Below are positions 55,263 to 63,876 of a stretch of 64,000 nt of DNA, in pieces (position 1 is the first letter of the stretch; each line of letters starts with the position of its first letter). A program made the position numbers and the translations under genes. The stretch is taken from assembly GCF_002368335.1 (NCBI RefSeq), contig NZ_AP018288.1:3863044-3927043 (forward strand). The letters run 5' to 3'. The stretch is from Nostoc sp. NIES-4103. Its GTDB lineage: Bacteria; Cyanobacteriota; Cyanobacteriia; Cyanobacteriales; Nostocaceae. Below the pieces are notes generated by a model. That model saw only the letters and a program-made list of their open reading frames with translations, had not been told where the DNA came from and ran no database searches.

Positions 55263-56591
55263 ATGAGTGTTTCAATTCCTTCTACCTTAGCTCCAGAAAA
55301 TTGGCCTTTTAGCTTGGAATGGTTACCACAACCAGCTTATATGGTGGGTGGTGCGGTGCGGGATGCAATTGTTGGTAAAACTCGTGAATACTTAGATTTA
55401 GATTTCATCATACCAACTGATGCGGTGAAGGTAGCCAGAGCGATCGCTCGTCATTACAAAGCGGGTTTTGTTTTACTTGATCCCCAACGCCGAATTGCAC
55501 GTGTGGTGTTTCCCCACGCTACTGCTGACTTTGCCCAACTTGAAGGCGATAGTGTAGAAACTGATTTGCATAGAAGGGATTTTACAATCAATGCGATCGC
55601 TTATAATCCCCACACTCAAGAAATCATCGATCCTCTCCAAGGCTATGCAGATTTAGAAAAGCGCTTATTGCGAATGATATCACCAGCCAATCTACAAGAC
55701 GATCCTTTGCGGTTAATGCGGGCTTATCGCCAAGCTGCCCAACTTGGTTTTACCATTGAGCCAGCTACCCAGGCAACAATTCGTTCTTTGGCATCACACA
55801 TCACTCAAGTAGCAGCAGAACGAGTCCGCGTAGAAATTGGTTATCTGCTAGCAAGCCCTCAAGGTACTCCTTGGATAGCCAATGCTGGAGAAGATAATTT
55901 AATTACACCTTTATTCAAAAACGCTACACGCGAAAGTTTCAATAAACTAGCAGCAGTGGACACAGCAGCTAGCTTGCTTGCAGAAACTTGGCCGCAACTG
56001 GGAGAACAACTGCAACAATATGTGCGTGATACCATCAAAACCACTTGGTTAGGTATTGCCAAACTTGCTTGTCTTGTCCATCCAAACCCAGAAGTGGCGG
56101 AAATAGAACTACAGCAACTCACCTACAGCCGTGTAGAAATTCGTGCTGTCACCACTGCTTTAAAACTGTTTCCGCAGCTAAAATTAGCCAATATGTCCTT
56201 GCGAGAACAGTATTTTTTGTTCCAAGAAGCAGGTATTGTATTTACGGCTACAATAATTTTAGCCTTAGTAGATGATATTCTGGTAGAGGCGATGTCTGGC
56301 GACAAGCCCAAGGGATTCACAGTGAGCTGCGAAGAATTTCGTTCCCGCAGTGTTGCCTTAACCCTAGGCATCTACGCACCGTTGATCCGCCGCTACCTAA
56401 ACCCTGATGATCTGGTCGCTCATCCCACTCCACTTGTGAGTGGTAAAGAATTAATTATAGCACTGAATATTCCGGCATCGCCACTGGTGGGTGAGCTACT
56501 TACGGAGATTGCGATCGCCCAAGCTGAGGGTAATGTCTCAACACCAACGGAGGCGATAAATCTTGCACGTCAGTTACTTGAAAAAAGATGA
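55263..56591 (+). CDS. cca: CCA-adding enzyme / tRNA nucleotidyltransferase
   Basis: Class II nucleotidyltransferase of 442 residues that builds or repairs the tRNA 3' CCA end. MVGGAVRDAIVG (GGxVRD), the catalytic pair in YLDLDF, the RRDFTINAIAY block, and DPLRLMRAYRQAAQLGF are all present. The C-terminal 200 residues are helical and variable. The ATG at 55263 is preferred to a TTG at 55248. Some cyanobacteria use separate CC- and A-adding enzymes; this sequence alone does not decide which activity it has. Confidence 0.9.
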   Translation: MSVSIPSTLAPENWPFSLEWLPQPAYMVGGAVRDAIVGKTREYLDLDFIIPTDAVKVARAIARHYKAGFVLLDPQRRIARVVFPHATADFAQLEGDSVETDLHRRDFTINAIAYNPHTQEIIDPLQGYADLEKRLLRMISPANLQDDPLRLMRAYRQAAQLGFTIEPATQATIRSLASHITQVAAERVRVEIGYLLASPQGTPWIANAGEDNLITPLFKNATRESFNKLAAVDTAASLLAETWPQLGEQLQQYVRDTIKTTWLGIAKLACLVHPNPEVAEIELQQLTYSRVEIRAVTTALKLFPQLKLANMSLREQYFLFQEAGIVFTATIILALVDDILVEAMSGDKPKGFTVSCEEFRSRSVALTLGIYAPLIRRYLNPDDLVAHPTPLVSGKELIIALNIPASPLVGELLTEIAIAQAEGNVSTPTEAINLARQLLEKR

Positions 56592-56817
56592 ATTTATATA
56601 TTTATATACAAATATTATTGTCATGATTGTGAGGACAAGCGTTTAGTTAAAAAAATCAAGTTTAATGCCAGAATAAATGCATTCTTAATTATTAAGAAAT
56701 TCAAGTTTTTAGAGTAATTTTAGTGTTAATTGTCAATATTTGAGCGATAATATAAGTAGAGCTATTCCCTGTCGAGATGACTCTAAGAAGGCTAGAACGA
56801 AAGGCGGGGTAATTAAA

Positions 56818-57342
56818 ATGCTGAAAAAATTAATAAATATTGGTCTGGCGACGACAGTTATATTGGGCAGTTTAGGAACTATTAGTTACGCAGTGCAAAC
56901 GCCCATATCACCCGATTTGGAAAATAACATTGCTCAAACTAGCGTTAAACCAAATCCTTTCTCTGTAGTCACTGAAGGATTTGATAAACTTTGTTCTGGA
57001 CGTACTAGGGATGCTTACACTTTATGGATGAATAATAGTTTTCCAGCACTTCAAGATGTGATGGCTCAATCAAAAGAGTCTTTAGTTAATACCCAAGAAA
57101 CAATGCTTGGCAAATGCACAAGATATATAATGATTGGTTCAGTCTCCTTAACAGAGAAAACCCAAATTGTTTATCTCGAATCAGAGCATGAAAAAGCACC
57201 AGTTTTCTGGGAATTTGTAGTTTATCACAACCCACAACGCTGGGAGATTTCGTCTTTTTCCTTCAACACATCTCCACATAAGATTATTCCACCTTCTCTG
57301 TTAAATAACAGTAAGGATACGTTAGTGACTCATAAGTCTTAG
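56818..57342 (+). CDS. Small exported protein of unknown function
   Basis: Protein of 174 residues with a signal peptide (MLKKLINIGLATTVILGSLG, cleavage near SYA). A soluble domain with two Cys follows (FDKLCSGRTRDAY and MLGKCTRY), which may be disulfide-linked; YLESEHEKAPVFWEFVVYH suggests a beta-rich fold. The frame opens upstream at 56740, but the ATG at 56818 gives a proper signal peptide. I do not recognise the family. Confidence 0.65.
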   Translation: MLKKLINIGLATTVILGSLGTISYAVQTPISPDLENNIAQTSVKPNPFSVVTEGFDKLCSGRTRDAYTLWMNNSFPALQDVMAQSKESLVNTQETMLGKCTRYIMIGSVSLTEKTQIVYLESEHEKAPVFWEFVVYHNPQRWEISSFSFNTSPHKIIPPSLLNNSKDTLVTHKS

Positions 57343-57445
57343 TTAGATGCCTGTAGAGGTGCGTTGAGTTTGACATCAGACATGGTGTGATCCGCTCTCC
57401 CGTTCTCCTCTTAGAATTGGGTAGAGCGATCGCTTGCAGGCGATA

Positions 57446-58141
57446 TCATTGAAGTGCAAAAGCCAAGTCAGTTTCAATGAACTTGGCATCTGTGAGGTTA
57501 GCCCCACTCAAATTGCAAAAGTGAAAATTTGCCCCTCTTAGGTCTGCTAATGATAGATTAGCTCCTGTTAAATCTGCACCAGTGAGGTTAACTTCACTTA
57601 AGTTCGCACTAGTGAGGTTAGCCCCCTGAAGTGAAGCTTGTTGCAGGTTTGCCCCCTTTAGGTTTGCCCTCATTAAGTATGCCTTATTCAAGTCGGCTCC
57701 ACTTAAATTAGCTTGGCTGAGGTCTGCGGCTGTTAAATCAGCTTTACTGAGATTGGCTTGACTTAAATCTGCCCAACTAAACTTCGCATAACTGAAGTTA
57801 ATTTCACTTAGTTTCACGGATGGAAGTACTGCACACCTCAAATTAGCATTCACAAAATTTCTTTCTCCCATTGCATAACGGCGTAAAATTTCATCAGTTG
57901 TTACTCTGTCTAAAACAGCTTTTGATACGCCTTGATAACACCATGTAGCTTCTAATAGTTTGGCAGCAGTGTTAACAGCTACTTCATCACATTTAGCCAT
58001 GATCACACCATTGCAGCCATCCCACTGACCGTTAAGCATAAGGGCAATTTCATTAGCGGCAGCAATCGAGTCAAATAGTAGAATAAATTCTTGATCCCGT
58101 TTTAACCAACTATTCCAAACAGTTGAGATAATATCTTTCAT
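57446..58141 (-). CDS. Pentapeptide repeat protein with N-terminal non-repeat domain
   Basis: Protein of 231 residues. Residues 1-95 are non-repetitive (MKDIISTVWNSWLKRDQEFI). About 25 pentapeptides of A(D/N)LxxA type follow (about 100-225), predicted to form a quadrilateral beta helix. No signal peptide, so cytoplasmic. Pentapeptide domains mimic DNA shape in some proteins, but no function is implied here. ATG start. Confidence 0.85.
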   Translation of the reverse strand: MKDIISTVWNSWLKRDQEFILLFDSIAAANEIALMLNGQWDGCNGVIMAKCDEVAVNTAAKLLEATWCYQGVSKAVLDRVTTDEILRRYAMGERNFVNANLRCAVLPSVKLSEINFSYAKFSWADLSQANLSKADLTAADLSQANLSGADLNKAYLMRANLKGANLQQASLQGANLTSANLSEVNLTGADLTGANLSLADLRGANFHFCNLSGANLTDAKFIETDLAFALQ

Positions 58142-58577
58142 TTCTATGAGTTTTAGCGTGATAAGCGATTGATAAGGCTCTAACTTACAGATATTAATTA
58201 ACTCTGCTTACTTGACCAAATAATTACTAATTCGTAATTCGTAATTCGTAATTAAATGACTACAGCAGCCCACACAAAAGTGAAAATTTGGTGGTGCTTC
58301 TAGGTGGTTTCAACAGCTCACACTGATTGCAACTACGAATTACGAATTATCAATTACGAATTATTTTGACTATCTCTTGAGTTAAATATTTAGGGTTAGT
58401 TTCACCAGCCGCCAGTACAAAATACTGGGCTTCGTTTTTTAATACTGCTTCTTTTGTGCGACAGGTAGTGACATAGCGCTGCACAAAGACCTACAACAGT
58501 GATGCAGCCTATTTACAGCGCTCAGTCACTACTGTGTAACAATCGGCTGAAGTACAAATGTCTGCTAGAACTAAGTT
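58142..58577. other. Intergenic region with TAATTCG repeats and a possible gene remnant
   Basis: TAATTCG heptamers lie at 58228-58252 and, inverted, at about 58333-58370. On the minus strand a 44-codon frame at 58350-58484 (VTTCRTKEAVLKNEAQYFVL in it) reads like the end of a real protein, but it has no certain start and ends in the repeat. An inverted repeat of 17-bp arms (58465-58481 and 58516-58532) overlaps its beginning. Confidence 0.4.
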
Positions 58578-58760
58578 CTAAGCAGCTGAATCTGAACGTT
58601 CTATTTGCTGCCGAATCGTATCAATAGAAGCATTAATGCCAGCCAGTTTGGATTCTAAATCATCTCGCATCCAAATCAAGAATTTCAGTTTCCGCTCTAA
58701 GCTAGCTTTGTGCGAAATTGGCTCGCTTCCATAACAGGGGTTACCCCAAAAAGGAAACAT
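58578..58760 (-). CDS. Small hypothetical protein with coiled-coil tendency
   Basis: Protein of 60 residues. A MFPFWGNPCYGSEP start is followed by a helix rich in heptad positions (LERKLKFLIWMRDDLESKL; INASIDTIRQQIERS). No motif I can name. The ATG has purines upstream; function is unknown. Confidence 0.45.
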   Translation of the reverse strand: MFPFWGNPCYGSEPISHKASLERKLKFLIWMRDDLESKLAGINASIDTIRQQIERSDSAA

Positions 58761-59224
58761 AGTTGACCTCTGTATTTAGCTTTTGTAAGAGTGCAATATA
58801 TTGCACCACTACATTTTGACTAATAACAATCAAACTAGTGTATGTGATAACCGACCATTATTGTACGTGTTTAACGAACGTCAACTAAAAGTTATCAGAT
58901 TGAAGTCAAGTATTATGTTCCAAGAAAGGCAGAGGACAGGAGGTGAAGCAGTCGCACATCTTAAGCCTTGTGCCGATTGCCTTAGTCCTATTTGTGTGAA
59001 ATTTCCTTAACTTGTTGGGTTTCAATATCTGCTTTTTGATGTACTTGCAGACCGCCTACTTCAGCGATGATCTGCGTTAGTTGCTCTGTACAGTGACAGT
59101 CTTTAATATTTATCTTAGGCTAAAATTTGTACTGCCAGCTTTGAGTGTCACAAATAATTTCAATGTTTTGGCAATCATCTTGAAGCACGTTAAAGTGAGC
59201 AATTGTAGTTACCAATAGATTTAT
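58761..59224. other. Intergenic region
   Basis: 464 bp upstream of the DUF6174-like gene. A 69-residue frame at 58801-59010 starts at an ATT-type AT-rich site and does not look like a gene. Nothing else recognised. Confidence 0.4.
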
Positions 59225-59719
59225 ATGCGCTTGCCAATTGCAATTAGTGGCATTTTAGTAGCATCTTTGGGTTTGAATGCACCTGTGATGTCTATGCCCC
59301 CTATACAGGTAGCACAGACACCAGCCTATACAACTTTCAATTTGGAACAATTTAAGATTAATTACCAATTATGGAGAAGGCAAAGAATTTCTAACTATCG
59401 CTATGAATTCACTAGAAGTTGCAATTGTTTACCTAAAGCCACAGAACCAGTAATTATTGAAGTACGTAATCGAGTCAAAACTTCTATTACTTATAAAGAA
59501 ACTGGACAACCAGCTGATGCAGAATTATTCCAACAATATAATACAATTCCTAAACTCTTTAATATCATCAAAGATGCGCTCACTCGTAAAGCAGCAAACT
59601 TGACTGTACAATATGACCCAATACTCGGCTATCCAACTCAAATTAACATTGATTATGATAGCCAGATTGCTGATGATGAAATATTTTTGACAATCACTAA
59701 TCTGCAAGAAATTAATTAA
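59225..59719 (+). CDS. Exported DUF6174-like protein
   Basis: Protein of 164 residues with a signal peptide (MRLPIAISGILVASLGLNAPVMS). WRRQRISNYRYEFTRSCNC is the recognisable W...YxY...CxC signature of DUF6174-type domains, with LTVQYDPILGYPTQINIDYD at the end. Predicted beta-rich and periplasmic. Function unknown. ATG at 59225. Confidence 0.7.
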   Translation: MRLPIAISGILVASLGLNAPVMSMPPIQVAQTPAYTTFNLEQFKINYQLWRRQRISNYRYEFTRSCNCLPKATEPVIIEVRNRVKTSITYKETGQPADAELFQQYNTIPKLFNIIKDALTRKAANLTVQYDPILGYPTQINIDYDSQIADDEIFLTITNLQEIN

Positions 59720-60348
59720 CGATGGCTGGCTTTGCATTCTTTGCTACCGCAGTGCTTAATTGCTAGGGTTAACGCTCTTTGACTTGCCTAGAAATTGCGA
59801 TCGCTGCTTTGCTATCCCAGGCTGCTACCTCGTCTACAAATGGAGAGATTATTAGGACTGACGCCCATTGTCATATTTTTTCGTATGGGTTGTACTAGGT
59901 CAATAGTCAATAGTCCAAAAATCAAGGTTTTTTGAACGCCAATTGCTCTCGGCTGTCAGGAAACCGTAAGGGCGCACTGGCTTTCCTTGACTCATGACTC
60001 TTGAGTGCGATCGCAGAAAATATGTGTGCCAGTTGCGTAAGTCCTGATTATGTAAACGAGGTAGCAGCATAAGGCTTTTTACCAAAAACATGAAGTTCAA
60101 GCATTTTGCCATTGAGCTGAGATACAAGTACTATAACAAAAGCCTGTATTGCTTTCAATACAAACCTTATAGGTCTGTTTGGTAGATTTTCACAAGGGTA
60201 AGTTTAGTTGAAAAAGAGGTTAAGTTATATTTAAAATAGTTTATAGTTTAACTACTAATTTTCTACTAATTTTCTACTGATTTTCTACTGATTTTCTAGT
60301 AAAAACGATAGCCTTAGAGTGGTGGTTTAATCATTTCCACACATCACT
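59720..60348. other. Intergenic region before the phage-like block
   Basis: 629 bp with no convincing gene. The four leftmost 11-bp direct repeats lie at 60252-60295, in the last 100 bp. Confidence 0.45.
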
Positions 60349-60581
60349 ATGTTACCGAAACCTAAGAAAAATTGGACTCCTCAGCATTGGGCAAGCTGGA
60401 AGCCCTTTGGCATTGGCGAACAGTACCCGAATAACTACTGGGAAGTTTAAAACTTGTACTAAAATAAGGGTTTTGAGCTTTTTGCAACTATCCGCTACTT
60501 ATTTGCTACTCAACTAACCTCTTCCATAGTCGATTTTGAAAAATAAAAGTGCGATCGCGCTACTCATTTGCTACTTGTTTT
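60252..60581. repeat. Eight 11-bp direct repeats, consensus CTACTnATTTk
   Basis: CTACT(A/G)ATTTT is tandem four times at 60252-60295 with exact 11-bp spacing. Two further copies are at 60495 and 60506 (the second degenerate), and two at 60560-60581. All run in one orientation. The last pair overlaps the stop end of the minus-strand gene at 60571. The arrangement resembles arm-type integrase or replication iteron sites. Confidence 0.55.
60349..60450 (+). CDS. Short Trp-rich open frame
   Basis: A 33-residue frame MLPKPKKNWTPQHWASWKPF followed by GIGEQYPNNYWEV. It is rich in Trp and Pro and lies inside the direct-repeat zone. No good ribosome-binding site precedes the ATG. The composition is not random, so it may be a real small protein or the end of a lost gene. 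Confidence 0.3.
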   Translation: MLPKPKKNWTPQHWASWKPFGIGEQYPNNYWEV

Positions 60582-60918
60582 TCAAACCTAGCTTTTGCGG
60601 CTCACGCTGCACCATTGCCTTAAATCGCCGTAATTCATCCCAAGTGCGAGCGCTAATATCAAATTCTTTGTCCCTAGTGTGCTGATTCGCGTGGCGACTG
60701 CATCGGCGCAATTCAATGTAAGCCGCGATCGCCTTCACTATAATTTCTTGTCCATCGTCTGTATTGCCGTGTAACACGGCTTTACCGCTATCGCGCAACC
60801 TAGCCCAGGCTAAAACTTCATCCGCGATCGCCACTGGCACACGGATAACTTTCGTGTCTCCACTTGACCAACTGCTACCACTGGGCCAAGTTGTTGAAGT
60901 TGCACCACCCTTGCTCAT
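60571..60918 (-). CDS. Small probable DNA-binding regulator of the phage-like block
   Basis: Protein of 115 residues. TKVIRVPVAIADEVLAWARLRDSG (N-terminal) reads like a strand followed by a helix, as in ribbon-helix-helix proteins. The rest is helical and basic (RRCSRHANQHTR; ELRRFKAMVQREPQKLGLKNK). The ATG at 60918 has GAGG 5 nt upstream, and a perfect palindrome lies just ahead of that (60930-60950). The longer frame from 60957 would run through the palindrome and is rejected. Autoregulation is inferred from the palindrome. Confidence 0.6.
   Translation of the reverse strand: MSKGGATSTTWPSGSSWSSGDTKVIRVPVAIADEVLAWARLRDSGKAVLHGNTDDGQEIIVKAIAAYIELRRCSRHANQHTRDKEFDISARTWDELRRFKAMVQREPQKLGLKNK
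60763..60780. promoter_or_regulatory. Second copy of the ATTGCCGTGT palindrome, inside the gene
   Basis: ATTGCCGTGTAACACGGC, identical to the upstream site at 60930-60950 over 18 nt, lies within the coding region. It is 167 bp from the upstream copy, close to 16 helical turns, which suits a DNA loop. Confidence 0.55.
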
Positions 60919-60929
60919 AAAAACCTCGT

Positions 60930-60950
60930 ATTGCCGTGTAACACGGCAAT
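60930..60950. promoter_or_regulatory. Perfect 10+1+10 bp palindrome upstream of the small regulator
   Basis: ATTGCCGTGT, one A, then ACACGGCAAT. It ends 12 bp before the regulator's start codon and overlaps the probable promoter-proximal region. Most likely an operator. Confidence 0.6.
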
Positions 60951-61052
60951 ATATCATCTTTGAGAGTAAAAGGCGATCGCGTCAAACTACCTAAAAATCA
61001 AAAAGCTAGTTGCTGCACTTATAATCAGTAGCAACAACTAACTTATAAACTT

Positions 61053-61274
61053 ATGAAACTTTACATTGACCCCACCAACACCAATAACATTCTGTTAACA
61101 ATGTCTAGCTTTGAGTTGCAAATCCTCGACCTAGCCGTTGATTCCGCTACAACCACCTCAATACAAACTAGTGGGGCACACACACAGCCTTTACAAGCTT
61201 TGAGAGAAGAAATGAAAACCTTGGTTCAAGGGCAAGAAGCACTGATCACCAAATTGCAGTCAACAGAACCTTAA
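61053..61274 (+). CDS. Small hypothetical protein, opposite strand in the phage-like block
   Basis: Protein of 73 residues (MKLYIDPTNTNNILLTMSSF at the start; GAHTQPLQALREEMKTLVQG helix near the end). No motif recognised. A second, shorter trace of the GAHTQPLQA segment lies at 63200-63243. ATG start, AT-rich site upstream. Its stop is at the 3' end of the endolysin gene. Confidence 0.45.
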   Translation: MKLYIDPTNTNNILLTMSSFELQILDLAVDSATTTSIQTSGAHTQPLQALREEMKTLVQGQEALITKLQSTEP

Positions 61275-62227
61275 GCTAACAAAGCGATTGCCTCTGGCAG
61301 CAACTTAATAACCTTGTCAACATAACCCTTATCAGGGCAATAGCCAGCATCCACAATGAACTTGAGATAATCACCAGGACTGTTAGCATATCGTTCCCAT
61401 CCGGCGTAAGGTGAACGACCGATAAATACCCAGTAGCCCTCAACCGCATCCTGCAAAGACTCAAACTTGCAGTAATCATCAAGCCCATCATGGGCAGTGT
61501 AACGGACTGAAGTAGCACAAGCGCTCATCTCTTTTCGCCACTTCAACCCATACGGGTTATTGTGTAACAAAAATAGCTCAGACTTACCTCTGCCACATTC
61601 TAAAATAGCTTGTGCTAGCTGTGCAGCTTTCAATTGAGGGTATTTGATATCAGTAGCTTTTAGCACATCAATCAACTCAACCCATTTATCACCAGAAACT
61701 TGGACTGGTGACACACCCGTTAGACCCGTCAGTCCTTTAACAATAGCAGAAGCCATTTTCCCCACATCAAACAACTGCATGTCCTTGCTGCTATCTACAA
61801 AGCAGCACTCAACCAAGATAGCCGGGGCGTTAGTATTGCAAAGAACATACAAACGGCTGCCATCCTTTACCCCACGGCTAAAAAATCCCAAAGAACAAAT
61901 CTCATTAAGCACACTTTTAGCTAAAGTCTTGCCCTTGTCACTGATAGCAAATACTTCACTACCATAAGCTTTACCATTAAAAGCATTAAAGTGAATAGAC
62001 ACAAAAACATCTACATGAGAATCATTGGCCTTTTGACAACGCTTAGCCAACGAATCACTAACAGACTTAGCTGAAGTAGGTGTACAATTAATAACTTGAT
62101 GCCCAAGATTTTGTAATTGAGTAATAACCTGGTAACCTACAGCAAGCGTCAATTCATCCTCTCGTTTAATGCCAACAGCACCACTATCAGGTGGGCAATT
62201 GTGACCACAATCAATTCCATACTTCAT
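61271..62227 (-). CDS. Endolysin-like N-acetylmuramoyl-L-alanine amidase with C-terminal glucosaminidase-like domain
   Basis: Protein of 318 residues. The N-terminal amidase_3 domain (MKYGIDCGHNCPPDSGAVGI, metal-binding His in CGHN; VDVFVSIHFNAFNGK; PAILVECCFVDSS with the catalytic Glu) cuts the peptide from MurNAc. The C-terminal part (about 200-315) resembles FlgJ/LytD-type glucosaminidases (QLAQAILECGRGKSELFLLH, NNPYGLKW, FESLQDAVEGYWVFI). It has no signal peptide, as expected for a holin-released endolysin. It overlaps the upstream holin-like gene by ATGA. Confidence 0.88.
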   Translation of the reverse strand: MKYGIDCGHNCPPDSGAVGIKREDELTLAVGYQVITQLQNLGHQVINCTPTSAKSVSDSLAKRCQKANDSHVDVFVSIHFNAFNGKAYGSEVFAISDKGKTLAKSVLNEICSLGFFSRGVKDGSRLYVLCNTNAPAILVECCFVDSSKDMQLFDVGKMASAIVKGLTGLTGVSPVQVSGDKWVELIDVLKATDIKYPQLKAAQLAQAILECGRGKSELFLLHNNPYGLKWRKEMSACATSVRYTAHDGLDDYCKFESLQDAVEGYWVFIGRSPYAGWERYANSPGDYLKFIVDAGYCPDKGYVDKVIKLLPEAIALLA

Positions 62228-62460
62228 TGCAAATCACCCTTGATATTAAGTTTTTGTTCAATGACATTCAAACGGTAGTCTTGTAGCTTATTTTGAGATT
62301 CTAATTCCTTGCGTAACAGAGCTAATTCAGAGGAAGTTTTTTCTAGCTTTGACCCTGCTGAGAACCCACCCGTAGCAAGATATAACCCCCCTTGAGTAAT
62401 TGCTGTAATTAAGGTGAAAATCATCATCAAACGCTCAGTATTTAGTTTTGTCTCATGCAT
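62224..62460 (-). CDS. Holin-like small membrane protein
   Basis: Protein of 78 residues with one strong hydrophobic helix (MMIFTLITAITQGGLYLATG, about 12-31) and a charged coiled-coil tail (ELALLRKELESQNKLQDYRL). It overlaps the endolysin start by 4 bp (ATGA), the layout of phage lysis cassettes. The single helix and long tail also fit a spanin-like or hemolysin-XhlA-like accessory, so holin is a positional inference. Confidence 0.6.
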   Translation of the reverse strand: MHETKLNTERLMMIFTLITAITQGGLYLATGGFSAGSKLEKTSSELALLRKELESQNKLQDYRLNVIEQKLNIKGDLQ

Positions 62461-62536
62461 AGACCGCCAAGCCTTGTATTATTGATTTACATGGATTTTT
62501 AATCATCATCAGTTAATGGTTGCAGCGCTAGTTGAA

Positions 62537-62663
62537 TCATTTTTTAGCGGTGGAAGGTTCTTTGTTAACCCATAATTGAATCCTTCCAGAACCATATTCG
62601 ATAAAGTCACCTGATAATTTTAGCCTTACGTTTTTGGTTCTTTTCTTTGTTCAAATGTTGCAT
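62537..62663 (-). pseudogene. Possible frameshifted small gene
   Basis: An ATG at 62663 opens MQHLNKEKNQKRK. A different frame continues from there into VRLKLSGDFIEYGSGRIQLW and VNKEPSTAKK, stopping at 62537. The second part looks like real protein. One base of difference would join the two. It could be a recent frameshift, a programmed shift or chance. Confidence 0.25.
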
Positions 62664-62702
62664 ATCTCGCTGCTGTGCGTATTCTTTTATTACTTAACTC
62701 GC

Positions 62703-63083
62703 TTAATTCCTGTAGGGGTTTAATATAAAATAAAATTCTATACAAGGTACTGGTTTGTGTTCAAATTCGCTTTCTGCCAATTGAGTAAAAAATTTTAAAG
62801 TATTGAGATTTGGAGACAAGTTGTAAGATATTTTTTTAAGTTTTTTAGCAGTTGTGTAAACCATGTCAGTTAAAGTATCATCATCCTCAATACAAAGTTT
62901 TTTTAATTTTTCAAATTCTTGTCTGTAAACATCTACCTGGGCTGGTTCTGTTACACCATCTTTAAGTGCAAGAGCTGTTGGGAAGTCAATTTTTTTATTT
63001 GTCTTTGCAGAAACTTGTCGTGTTCGGGTGTTAGCTGAACAACCTAGCAACACAACCAACAAAGCTATAAAAACTTTTTTCAT
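62703..63083 (-). CDS. Small lipoprotein in the phage-like block
   Basis: Protein of 126 residues: lipobox MKKVFIALLVVLLGCSANTR (Cys at 15) with a hydrophobic signal. A lysine-rich, helical mature part (VYRQEFEKLKKLCIEDDDTL) has a second Cys pair region near the end. Unknown function. Sits between the structural-like and lysis genes; phage-encoded lipoproteins in lysis or superinfection exclusion are known, but this is only positional inference. Confidence 0.55.
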   Translation of the reverse strand: MKKVFIALLVVLLGCSANTRTRQVSAKTNKKIDFPTALALKDGVTEPAQVDVYRQEFEKLKKLCIEDDDTLTDMVYTTAKKLKKISYNLSPNLNTLKFFTQLAESEFEHKPVPCIEFYFILNPYRN

Positions 63084-63199
63084 AAAATTTCTATTTATGT
63101 GTACAATTAACTCAACTAAAAAATGAATTTATCTAAATGGAGTAGTTTATATTGACTATATCTGTGATTTTTTGTATGCAGTGATTAATTTCTAAACAG

Positions 63200-63243
63200 C
63201 ACAAATCGGCGGCGCTCATACACAACCTTTGCAGGCAATCCGT
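63200..63243 (+). pseudogene. Short trace of the 61053 gene (GAHTQPLQA)
   Basis: AQIGGAHTQPLQAIRW is readable on the plus strand, with nine residues identical to those near the end of the 61053-61274 protein. The rest is absent. It may be a remnant of an internal duplication. Confidence 0.35.
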
Positions 63244-63246
63244 TGG

Positions 63247-63642
63247 TTAACCCCATAATTCCTCTAAACGCACTTGTAAATTAGCGTCTGGAGTTATGCC
63301 TACTAACTTAGTACGTCGGCGTCCAACTTTGTAAACTTCAAAATCACGAAAGTAAACTGAACGCTCTTGAAAATCGGCGGGGATAAGCAATTGAAAAACG
63401 ACGGGGGTAGTGGCAGGGTAAATTCTTACGGGTTCTCCAGTCTGGTCGCTGTTAGCTGTGCTGTACCTTGGGCGAATAAGGATATAGCTTGAAAGCTTTG
63501 TCCAATCGTCACAAAAGAAAGAAGCTCTCAACGTAGCATTTGCACCAGTGGCTGTTACTGGAAACTTCACCCAAAATTTTTTAACAGCTTGGACTGTGCC
63601 AAGGTCATTCCACACCCCGATATCATCAGTCCTTGTTGTCAT
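63247..63642 (-). CDS. Hypothetical phage-like structural protein
   Basis: Protein of 131 residues with no signal peptide and a beta-rich appearance (FWVKFPVTATGANATLRASF; PATTPVVFQLLIPADFQERS). Its ATG region overlaps the end of the upstream gene by about 17-29 bp, so it is probably translationally coupled. I do not recognise the family; its position next to lysis genes suggests a tail or fibre component. Confidence 0.5.
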   Translation of the reverse strand: MTTRTDDIGVWNDLGTVQAVKKFWVKFPVTATGANATLRASFFCDDWTKLSSYILIRPRYSTANSDQTGEPVRIYPATTPVVFQLLIPADFQERSVYFRDFEVYKVGRRRTKLVGITPDANLQVRLEELWG

Positions 63643-63874
63643 CGCCGTTCTCATCTAGCCATTGGTCATACTCTCCCCCCTCAATGTACTCTTGCATCTC
63701 AGTATGGGTAACAGCTTCTAAAATGCCAGTTCCGGAACGTGCAACAAAACAAAAATCTGGGTTGTGGTAAGCGAAATTTCGCCAACCTGGGGGGAAAGCT
63801 GAGTAGAGATAATCTTCAAAAAATGGATGACCGGGCAAAATCAGCCCGGACTCAGTTTCAATCGGTAAAGCCAT
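63626..63874 (-). CDS. Hypothetical small acidic protein
   Basis: Protein of 82 residues, strongly acidic at the end (EGGEYDQWLDENGDDNKD), with LPGHPFFEDYLYSAFPPGW and an aromatic-rich middle. Its start is 2 bp after the upstream partial gene's stop and its end overlaps the next gene, so the run is compact and polycistronic, as in phage tail operons. No family recognised. Confidence 0.5.
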   Translation of the reverse strand: MALPIETESGLILPGHPFFEDYLYSAFPPGWRNFAYHNPDFCFVARSGTGILEAVTHTEMQEYIEGGEYDQWLDENGDDNKD

Positions 63875-63876
63875 AA

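Noticed and set aside
58801..59010. A 69-residue plus-strand frame
   Set aside because: No ribosome-binding site, no motif, and it ends in a low-probability Cys-rich tail. Probably chance.
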